Below, in pieces: positions 50,101 through 58,615 of a stretch of DNA of 64,000 nt. The position numbers were made by a program, and so were the translations under genes. Position 1 is the first letter of the stretch. Every line of letters begins with the position of its first letter. Origin of the DNA: Membranipora membranacea. Lineage: Eukaryota; Bryozoa; Gymnolaemata; Cheilostomatida; Membraniporidae. The notes beneath the pieces were generated by a model. That model made no database searches, had not been told where the DNA came from, and saw only the letters and a list, made by a program, of their open reading frames with translations. Where the stretch lies: assembly GCA_914767715.1 (NCBI GenBank), contig OU612068.1:14444001-14508000 (forward strand), written 5' to 3'.

Positions 50101-53100
50101 TAATTAGATTTTTGCTATCTGGAGCACAAAATTGAAGGTCATTGGAAGGTCAGTTAAAAGTAGGCGTGTACATTTATTTGTTTGTAAACAAAACCACATG
50201 GGCGGCATCTTCGTATGTGATGTGAGTATGATGAAGGAGTTAACTCCTTGGTATGATGCAGCCTGTCCATGACTATATATATATATATATATATATAGTT
50301 ATGTAATATAGTGTTATACAGTGTGTCCAGCCTAGTGTTATGTGGTTTTTCTTTTCCTCACTTCATTTCCAACTCAACCATGCTGTTATATCTGGATATT
50401 GACATTTTAATTAAGGTTTCATTACCAGAGGAATGTCCAGACCCTCATGAGTGATTTATAAGTAGATTGTGTCAATTAAAAATAATGAGCAATTAATTTC
50501 CCTGGTATGCTAATAATGTTTCCTTTCAATGCTGTGCATCCCTAATTAGTATCATATATAATGTAATGTTCCCCTAACTATCGTCAGTTGTGATATTGGG
50601 ATCGAGAATAAAAGTAGCAATTCTATCAGCTCACTCTTTCCTTATTAACATCTCACACTATCCAACTCATAAGAATTCTCCCAATATAACTCACCATCGA
50701 GACACAACACTGAATCATTACACACAGCATAAATACAGGACATTATCAGACACAAAGATGTAACTATACCACCCAACCAAAAAGAATCCTTTTCAGTTAC
50801 ATCAATGCTGCAACAAACTAGGAAGTTTTCATCATCATTCTATCAGAGTGTGAAATTGAGCAGGGTATAAAATATGTCCATCATAGAGCATTCACTGCAT
50901 ACGAAAAATCACTGGATGAGCTCAATTGCGGTATGCTGTTACTTCGCTAAGGTTTTTTTTATTTATTTTCTTTTGCTATCATAAATAGATCGTTTATAAG
51001 AACCTTTTTTAAAGTTTTAACAGGAAAAACAAATGGCGTTTGGTAGAGTATTGAGGGTTTGAATAGATTTCAGACTTCATACGATTAGGAGATGAGCTGA
51101 GGAATGATCGCAGAGTTATTACATTTCTTTGCTTTCAAGAATAACCGGGTTTTCTTGTTTATGGAGAGCATGGATTCATTCACCGAGGCATCAAAGAAAG
51201 CTTAATTCTGCTAGTATGGCGTAAAAAATTAGATTATTCGTTCAACTTGTTTCCGGCTGCTGACTGTTATTTACCTATTGTTGTAGATCCATATGGTATT
51301 GGTGAAAAAGAAAAATATGATGAGGAAGATCGACCTTACATGACTGTCGGACACAGAGCTGTCCTTTATTGTCAGCACGGAAAAGACCAGCATGTGAATG
51401 ACAAGCGAAAATATGCAGAGGACATCATGGTATGGTTATACAATCTGGATGTAATAACAGTTTGAACTTGCCTTTATGTTTCGTTGAGTTTTATTTTTGA
51501 GTTCTATGTCTCTTAAATGATTTTTGCATCTATCATTTGGTTTTAAAATTTAATCTGATGATCAATCTACCAAAACTTTGATAGCCCTGTCGGTATCTAG
51601 AACAAGTTTGGTAAGTTAGCTAGTTTAGTAATACCCTACGCCATCAGGGAACAAACTTGTTTTAGTCAGCATCCACAATTTGATTGTTCTACATTACTGT
51701 CACTGTTCATTGCTGTAGGAAGAATCAGATCATCCGGGGACCATCAAGAGACGACAGCTCATTCAGGACAGTTATAAACTGGATTGCCCCGCAAAGGCTC
51801 ATATCTCCCAGAGAATACTATATACAATGCACAAGGTAAATGTTCATTCTTACTTATAACCATCGTATGGATCTTCAGTAGCTTACTATCTCTAAACGTG
51901 ACCAAAGTAACCTAAACATTATATTCACCGGTTTGGTGTTATCGGGTTGATCAACTGAGCTACCACTAGGGTATTAGATTGGTAAATAAAGTAATATTAC
52001 ATAAGATAATAACCTATGTTTAACGCTCTACATCTTCAATATAGTACCAAGGAATTTAGATAAACTCCAACTCCTTGATTGTACACACAGCAGAGAATTT
52101 AGGGCTTTGTGCAACCCCTTGATCAGTACACTTCACTTTCATTGCCCTGGTTAGGAAAGCTGGTTGGTCCAAGGAGTTGGGCACTATATTCTGTTGCATA
52201 CTTATGATAATAGTTATCACATTGCTGCTTCCAGCCCAAGGGGTTTCCCCTACAGCAGTCTATTAGGGAACACCTACATGAGGGAATTCCATAGAGTGTT
52301 CAGCCAATGATGTCACCTTATTAAATAGCCAATCAGATCAACCTCCAACTCAGTGCTTAACCATAAACCAATCAAAGTTGATCTTTCTTACACCAATCAA
52401 ATCAAGGAACTTAGTCAAATGACCTTCTAATGACCTTCAATTTTGTGCTCCAGATAGCAAAAATCGTATAATTACTGTTTGCAACTTTGTAAACAAGACA
52501 ATTTCTCAGGCTAATTATTCATGCTACTAGGGACAGCCAATCAGATAACAGTTAGATGGGTCCCTGTGTTTAGTGTCCTAACTGTATAACGCTATGATAC
52601 TATTTCCATTCTAAGAGAAGAATCTAATTCAGTGGCCAAGACTATTTATATTGAGGCTTACAAATCAACATAACAAGTTGGCAACGATTGAATCATGTGA
52701 GCGATTGTGTCGCAATCGTTAGTAAACAATAAGATAAAGCAGGCGATAAGTTTACTACTAAATTTGTTAGTACAAGAAAAAAAATCTATATACACTTCAA
52801 TCATGGTAGCACAGTACAAAATACAACCCTATATCCCTGAGCATTGTTTTAATACCTGCATATAGCGGAAATGAGATTCTTTGTTCCAACAAATGTGATG
52901 ATGTGTACAATGATTTCATCAGGCAGTCGGTCTAGCAAGCAGACACCATCATTTGGAGGAGTATAATATGGTGGCAGTGGCTCTTTTTTGTCTTCTGTCC
53001 CATTGATGTCTGATTGTGATGCAGCATCTTCCTGATCTGATTCTATGTCCTCAACTGGAACATTGGGCGAGTTGTCACCTCTGTGAAATAATTGTAATCA

Positions 53101-54186
53101 AAAGTGGTTGCTGATTTCTGCGTCAAATGCAAATTGCCGTTTTATGACATTTTGCATTATCCCGAGTTGAGCAATGCTACAATAGGGGTTATTGGCTGTC
53201 TTAAGGGAGGGGAGTAAGTGGTATGAGACCGTACTCTCCGGAAGGACACCCATAGTTCCCATAGACCCCCGACAACTCTTTTTGATTAGCCGATAAAACA
53301 CATCCTTGATGTCAGTAGGATGAGCGTTTTTGAAGCAGTACAGTTGTCAGTGCATCTCATCTGTGATTACGTGAGGTGCCCAAGTTTTCGCTGTGTGTGA
53401 TTCGAAGATGTGGTGATTATTTTGTTGAAGTTACCCTGAGTGATGCGGTTAGTGGGTAGGGAGATAACAGGGTAAATCTGTGGAGAGGAGGACGGGAATC
53501 GAACCAATGATAGCAATAAATGTGATCAATGGCGCAATTGAAGCTCTTTGGTAGGGATAGTAGTTGATTTGAAGCTCTTTGGTAGGGATAGTAGTTGATG
53601 AGAAGCTCTTTGGTAGGGATAGTAGTTGATTTGAAGCTCTTTGGTAGGGATAGTAGTTGATTTGAAGCTCTTTGGTAGGGATAGTAGTTGATTTGAAGCT
53701 CTTTGGTAGGGATAGTAGTTGATTTGAAGCTCTTTGGTAGGGATAGTAGTTGATGAGAAGCTCTTTGGTAGGGATAGTAGTTGATTTGAAGCTCTTTGGT
53801 AGGGATAGTAGTTGATGAGAAGTAATGATCAACACAGATAAGAGTATGGCTCATCAATGATTTTTCAGGTTCATAATAACTAAGAAGGAGAAAACTCACC
53901 CAAGCCTGTCAAATTCCATATCCATAATATCCTGAAATATTCTGGCCTCATCATCATCAGACAGAGGCTGAGGTACACCGTCAACAACGGCATCCATAGG
54001 CTCTGTGTGATTAGAAACTCCAGATGTTGAAGGTTGGTTCCCATCATCTATCTGTATCAGTGATAGCCCTTGGTTTCTTTGTCCTTGTTCTAACTCATCT
54101 TGAATGTGTCTAAGAACCCATTTAAGTTTAGGTTTCCGTACAGGTGATGTAAGAAAGTGCAGATCTACCTCTGGATCTATCTCCAT
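47125..54186 (-). CDS. F-box/leucine-rich-repeat protein, copy B
   Basis: Paralogue of the copy A gene with the same seven-exon structure: 53900-54186, 52856-53080, 49328-49536, 48855-49034, 48045-48311, 47673-47835, 47125-47263. Total 1470 nt, 489 aa, reading frame intact. The F-box (LPDEIIVHIITFVGTKNLIS, then AICRVCRRWNRLSKD) and LRRs are as in copy A. Differences from A: nine residues missing at the end of exon 1 (IMDMEFDRLG where A has DAVDIEFERIILDSPFDRLG), one extra residue in exon 6 with a changed stretch (QNPIMMHDNRKMAPMSS), I to F in exon 4 (KEFNKYEK) and several changes in exon 7. Intron 2 is enlarged by a 2.65 kb hAT-like insertion. The likely role is the same: SCF ubiquitin-ligase adaptor. 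All splice signals remain consensus-like, so it is probably functional. Confidence 0.85.
47351..47458. mobile_element. Palindromic MITE in intron 6 of F-box copy B
   Basis: The left arm 47351-47390 (agtttgttctatctgtggtg, then gcggagggatattgcaaatg) is matched by the reverse complement at 47419-47458, with about 28 bp between them. There is no matching palindrome in copy A intron 6. Confidence 0.75.
48472..48785 (+). repeat. SINE-like segment with pol III B box, copy B
   Basis: Counterpart of 35005-35345 in intron 4 of F-box copy B, with B box GGTTCGAATCC near 48498-48508. It has two short internal deletions relative to copy A. Confidence 0.45.
50272..50297. repeat. (AT)n microsatellite
   Basis: About 12 AT dinucleotides inside the hAT-like element. 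Confidence 0.9.
51287..51835 (+). CDS. Two-exon fragment with Cys/His motif inside hAT-like element
   Basis: Exon 51287-51429 follows a pyrimidine-rich acceptor (ttgttgtag) and ends ATCATG|GTATGG. Exon 51719-51835 (acceptor tgctgtag) ends CACAAG|GTAAAT. Joined in frame they encode VDPYGIGEKEKYDEEDRPYM, a VGHRAVLYCQHGKD stretch, KRKYAEDIM, then EESDHPGTIKRRQL and KLDCPAKAHISQRIL. The C-x2-H ... C-P-A-K pattern resembles zinc-binding N-terminal domains (FAR1/FLYWCH-like) found in transposon-related animal proteins; this is recognition by pattern, not by alignment. No start or stop exon is evident, so it is either an internal piece of the element's own gene or a captured host fragment. Confidence 0.5.
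53540..53818. repeat. 31 bp minisatellite, 9 copies (unit B)
   Basis: Nine tandem copies of the same 31 bp unit as at 37377, starting every 31 bp from 53540 to 53788. Two unit variants alternate (ending gattt or gatga). It lies in intron 1 of F-box copy B. Confidence 0.93.
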
Positions 54187-54392
54187 CCTTAAGAAATATA
54201 TCACTTAATCAGATTACTTGTTAGTTAAACATACTAGCTCATAGCACTAAACAAAACTAGCGCATTCTGTGGAATAGACTCAATGATTCATAACTTCCTC
54301 ATGTAAGCTGGGGAAAACCCCCTTCCCATCTAATCACAAAGTACTTGTATAATGCTAACATAGTTTGCATTTCGGATGACTTCTTCTATATT

Positions 54393-54540
54393 AGGCAAAA
54401 GCGACCTGTTCCACTGTAATAAAATTGATTATTAATAATCAATGTAAAATCCCATACCAGTTGAGAGCTACTGCGTATGGGATTTTACACTGATTATTAA
54501 TAATCAATTTTATTACAGTGGAACAGGTCGGCTTTTGCCT
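54393..54540. mobile_element. 148 bp near-perfect palindromic MITE
   Basis: Arms of about 65 bp (aggcaaaagcgacctgttcc ... and its reverse complement ending gcttttgcct) surround a ~19 bp loop. The empty site in unit A (ctatattgag near 38067-38076) shows a 3 bp ATT target duplication (54390-54392 and 54541-54543). It has no coding capacity. It lies 5' of F-box copy B. Confidence 0.9.
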
Positions 54541-54902
54541 ATTGAGTATCGGTATCTATATATCATGCATCACCCACAGTATGCAAATATACAAACTACT
54601 TGGTAGGCAAATATTTGGTGAGGACCTACTGATATTTGTTAACACCCTACACAGGATGTAATTTTTTGAGAATATAGAGCTGGCCAAAAGATGTACTGTG
54701 AACTGTTTCTATATTGAGATTGTAAGGCAACGACCAGAGCTGCAAAAAGCTGCAAAAGACACTAAATTGCGTACCAACTGCACACTCAAAACAATAATAC
54801 ACTGGTAGTTTATGCGGCAATTTTTTATTGTAATGAATCATTTTAATATGTAAGGTTATGCTTCAAATCATGTCTAATGTAATTAATTGAATCTATTACT
54901 TG

Positions 54903-54918
54903 CCCCCCCCCCCCCCCC
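54903..54918. repeat. Poly-C tract, unit B
   Basis: Sixteen consecutive C residues, counterpart of the nine at 40651-40659. Confidence 0.9.
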
Positions 54919-55254
54919 ACAACGTACGAGTACACACTTAGACACCGTCGAAAGAGTGTCCAAATTCTAAAGCTAAATTTAAAACTGCAATAATGCGGAG
55001 AAGAGGATTATAGTTCGAATGCCAAAAATAATCTTGAGACCATAGAGATATATTAAAACCTGTTATAATATTCTACATTTTTCGATCATTATTATGAATG
55101 AAATACATTTAAAAAAATGCTAAATCTTGATACCCCGCCAATTAAGAATCAGTCTGCTGCAAATCAGAAAACACGAGTACTGAAATTCAAATTTCTTCCA
55201 CTAATTCAACATGTTGAGTCTAAACAAAATAAGAGCTTTAAACGCATACACTTC

Positions 55255-55450
55255 GATCATCCTCCTTTACAACAGCAAAACATAGACTGTCACCAAGAAT
55301 ACATCCAACAGTATAGACAGCTTCCACAGAAGAATGCTAAGAAATGCGATTGATGTCCGATGGCCAAAAAAGAAAAGCTCCGCAAACCTATACAATAAGA
55401 CCAAACAAAGACCATGGAGCAAAGAATTCACCTAAAGAAGCGTCGGTCAA
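55255..55450 (+). mobile_element. LINE reverse-transcriptase tail remnant, unit B
   Basis: Counterpart of 41000-41440. Readable fragments are SIDSFHRRMLRNAIDVRWP and an RPW-like segment, with frameshifts. The downstream half present in unit A is deleted here. Confidence 0.55.
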
Positions 55451-56151
55451 GGGGCAAAAGTCTGGGGGGCTCAGGCAACCTCAAACCTAATGCAAATCCA
55501 GAGGTGGAGCAACTCAAAACCAGATAGTTAACAGGAATTATGAAATTGTAGCTATACCAAGGCGTTAGAGGGCTACACTGAGAAAGCACTCTACGCATTC
55601 ATGGCAGAAATCGATGAGAATTATACCAGACAGGAGGAACGCAGTGATACAGGGGTAATCACATATCAGGAAATAACAAAAACACAGGCATTTGGAAAAT
55701 CAAAGTTTGGTATGTATGTACCATGTACATTTGTTAGATAACCATGCCAATTAGCATAATCAGAGTCTCATCCACACATTATCTTCTCTGGCTGGCCGGC
55801 CAGATGTGCTCATCGTGGCTATTTGACTCTTACTATACTTGGATGGTGTATTTATTCCTCGCAGACTTGCTGATCTAATCACAGTGCTAAAATTTACATA
55901 TTCAATTTAAACGGTCTTTGTGTAGTCTGATGACATGTGTACACATAAAAATAAACTACAGATGTGTCAGCAGCAATTTTACTCTCTGCGAAAATAATTT
56001 CATGATGATTTGCAGGTAGGACAACCCATGGGTTCTAGAATTATCCTTGATACAGAGCGAAAAACAAAAATTCAGTTTTGAAATAGATTGTAGAAACTGT
56101 TAATCACTATGGTTCCATGCTTCGATTTTGTGGTCCACTCCAATTTCGAAT

Positions 56152-56176
56152 GGTTAGAATCCAGTGGATTCTAACC
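56152..56176. repeat. Perfect 25 bp palindrome
   Basis: The arms ggttagaatcca and tggattctaacc flank a single g, immediately before the 12 bp minisatellite. Confidence 0.85.
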
Positions 56177-56182
56177 CTGTGG

Positions 56183-56488
56183 TATGCCCTGTGAGATGCC
56201 CTGTGAGATGCCCTGTGAGATGCCCTGTGAGATGCCCTGTGAGATGCCCTGTGAGATGCCCTGTGTGATGCCCTGTGAGATGCCCTGTGAGATGCCCTGT
56301 GAGATGCCCTGTGAGTTACCTTGTGAGATACCTTGTGAGGTACCCTGTGAGATACCTTGTGTGATACCTTGTGTGATACCCTGTGAGATACCTTGTGAGA
56401 TACCTTGTGAGATACCTTGTGAGATACCTTGTGTTACCTTGTGAGATACCTTGTGAGATACCTTGTGAGATAGCTTGTGAGATACCTT
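56183..56488. repeat. 12 bp minisatellite, ~25 copies
   Basis: Tandem copies of a 12 bp unit (atgccctgtgag). The left half is nearly homogeneous; the right half uses the variant ataccttgtgag. Since 12 is a multiple of three, it reads open in several frames (MPCE repeats on plus, ISQG repeats on minus), but nothing supports translation. Confidence 0.93.
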
Positions 56489-56680
56489 GATGTTACTTGG
56501 TTTTCTTTTCTGTATCGGTACGTGGCTATGGACTGTATACTGTACACAGGAGCATTTGAGGTTGGGTGCCCTTCCTGACATCACCATGATCCGCTGGGAA
56601 TCGAACCATATATCTTCTTGTTCTTTTTTGCTGCCCCTCCAGGTCACCTCACAAACTCGCTTTGACTTTTTTTGGCGTTA

Positions 56681-57372
56681 CTCCTAAATATTTCAGACAA
56701 CAACATCTATCCTCAGTCTCCTGGTGCAAATTTAAACTTTAAAAAAAATCACATTGAGCCAGAGTTGTTCACAACGGTGGGCTGAATAAATATTTACTTT
56801 TATTGTTATTATACAAATCATTCTTGAAAATGTTTTGTGTGCAATGACAGATAGTTACACAATAATAATAATAAAAAATGGAAAGCGGAGAGACAAAATG
56901 AGTAAGGTAGCCAACTTGAGGGTGACATCATCTGACACGACATCACACTTAATCTCACTGGGTCCTGTTTATTTTGTGAGATAATAGCATTAGAGATATT
57001 ATCATTAATTAAACGGGATTCGGTAAGGTATTTGTACCCATACCTAATGAAGCTTGTGCACAGCGAATCCGGCTTGACACCATTTTGACCTGTCATAATA
57101 TTGGTAAGAAAAGATGAATAATATGGTACTCAAGTTTTTGTTCAATTCTCCAAATCAAGATGGTACAGTTTACGGATAGAACACTCTCAGGAGTTTGTCC
57201 ATATATAATGCCCGTGGGTAATGAGCGTTCACTTTTCCCCTGATGCAACGTCCTGGAATTTCCAAATTTTGCTTTGTACCAAAACAACACATAATTATGG
57301 ATGTTTTCTGATTTACTCTGAACAGAAATTCCATATGACATGGACCTTACCTGCCAGTAAAATAACCATGTC
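56681..57372. other. Intergenic stretch, no gene seen
   Basis: Between the duplicated block and the U2-headed retroposon. A B-box-like ggttcgattccc on the minus strand lies just left of it (56598-56609). Nothing else was recognised. Confidence 0.45.
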
Positions 57373-57641
57373 AAGCGATATCATAAAAAACTAAGTCCTG
57401 TTTATGCAAAACAGAGGGTGGGCTGCCCCTAAAGAGGGACGTAAGTTGCCGGAGTCGTCTTACTGAGAGTGTGATACATCCTAGTAGGCTAGAATGCATC
57501 CTAGAGGTGAGGCCATGGTGGACCTCCTAATCGTAAGTGTGCAGCAAGCTGCCAGAAACTGAAACAGGCACTAATCAACCATTGGCAGTGACACTTTGAT
57601 CTTAGCCAATAGGCCGAGAAGCGATACATAAAAAACTAAGT
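57373..57641 (-). mobile_element. Retroposed U2 snRNA-headed chimeric element with target-site duplication
   Basis: On the minus strand, 57625 to 57591 reads ATCGCTTCTCGGCCTATTGG followed by CTAAGATCAAAGTGT. This is the conserved 5' end of U2 snRNA (about 34 nt, one substitution and one insertion against the vertebrate sequence). The next ~195 bp is not U2 and ends in a small hairpin (cctgtttatgcaaaacag on the plus strand, 57397-57414). The body is bracketed by near-identical ~23 bp direct repeats at 57373-57396 and 57619-57641 (core cataaaaaactaagt), as left by target-primed reverse transcription. The first seven U2 bases (ATCGCTT) coincide with the target repeat, which indicates a microhomology junction. 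There is no poly-A tail. It is not a working U2 gene because the branch-site-pairing and Sm regions are absent. Confidence 0.8.
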
Positions 57642-58126
57642 TGCCTAGAACCCGCTGCACAGTTAAAAGATTTACTTTTCCTAGCCTTTATGTGCTGTGA
57701 GTAGTTTCTGGAGAATCGATGCCTGAATACCTTAAAATATGGTACACATCGCACATACCCTCACTATGATTATCTACAAATCTTTTCACTATTATCAACC
57801 TGACCATCTTATTTAGAAGAAATGCGGAACCAATTACAGGTGCTGCAAAGTTTTTATTATCACACTAATTTTTCTTGGTCTAATGGCCATTCTTTACCCG
57901 GCGCAATTTACACCACTAACAATGTGATACCAGCTCAAACAATGTCGATTCGGGGACAACAAGTGCCATTCAGAGTTAAAAACTAATTCATGTGTGAAAC
58001 ACTCTCACAATATTGATTTTTTTATCAAATGCATCTATAGTTTGTGACTTCATACATTAATTTCAATCTTCATTCTTGGCTGGTTTTACGGGTAATTAGG
58101 CTTGTGTACCAAGCGGAACATTCGCT

Positions 58127-58133
58127 TATATAA
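58127..58133 (+). promoter_or_regulatory. Candidate TATA box of the TSR gene
   Basis: TATATAA followed about 30 bp later by a likely start region and then a probable non-coding first exon ending at 58291 (acag|gtgagt). It is the only good TATA match upstream of the signal-peptide exon. Confidence 0.45.
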
Positions 58134-58615
58134 CTGGGAGGGGATAACCAATCTGATCAGAGACGTTCGGAGGAAGAGAGAGTTGAGATAAAGGCAGGGT
58201 AACAAGAAATCAAGCAAAGATTTAATCGTGTTTTTCTCAACAGTGTTTCACAAACTTATAAGCAGACAGGTTCAAGGAAGAATATATACAGGTGAGTACC
58301 AAACAATACTTAAAAATTACTGCTTTGCTAGGAGCAATGGTGTGCCAATAAGCAGTTTAATTATTTTCATGTCACCCAAACATACCAGAAACTGACCAAC
58401 TTTATTCACGCTGTGCATAATCAGAGCAACAAAAGTTTCTCTAAATAGTTTCTCTAAATATATACATTAGCTGTATTTAGTAACTTACCTACAGATAAAT
58501 ACCATGGTTACCTATTCATGTTATTCAAAATGAATTTTTTATCAGAATATATAATCAGCCACACAGTTATTGCTGACTGAACTTCACATATCAGCAGACT
58601 GACATCACACTGAGA

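Larger units (their letters stand above)
49980..52634. mobile_element. hAT-like DNA transposon insertion
   Basis: The 2655 bp insertion is defined exactly by comparison with the empty site in unit A (gccaagac at 36533-36540). It is flanked by an 8 bp target duplication GCCAAGAC (49972-49979 and 52635-52642) and has short terminal inverted repeats (cattgaatt... and ...aattcagtg). Long subterminal inverted repeats pair about 50048-50157 with about 52422-52539. An 8 bp duplication with CA...TG ends is the hallmark of the hAT superfamily. No transposase was recognised. Inside are two spliced-looking exons and an (at)n microsatellite at 50272-50297. Confidence 0.85.
43441..56680. repeat. Segmental duplication unit B
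   Basis: Right copy of the tandem duplication, directly abutting unit A. It shares the left flank, the whole F-box/LRR gene and the right flank with unit A. It has its own insertions: truncated LINE (about 44970-46290), palindromic MITE (about 47345-47463), hAT-like element (49980-52634), palindromic MITE (54393-54540) and a 12 bp minisatellite. It lacks the two large LINE insertions of unit A. Confidence 0.88.

Noticed and set aside
53540-53818. Regular 31 bp repeats resembling a CRISPR array
   Set aside because: The units are directly abutting with no unique spacers, in an animal intron, so it is a minisatellite.
56184-56647. Long open frames with MPCE (plus) and ISQG (minus) repeats
   Set aside because: They arise only because the minisatellite unit is 12 bp; no splice context or homology supports a protein.
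56818-57374. Minus-strand open frames of ~90 codons
   Set aside because: No recognisable motif, splice partner or homologue; the larger one overlaps the target-site duplication of the U2-headed element.
57591-57625. A U2 snRNA gene or spliced-leader gene
   Set aside because: Only the first ~34 nt match U2; the branch-site, Sm and 3' stem regions are missing, and the flanking direct repeats show a retroposed copy.
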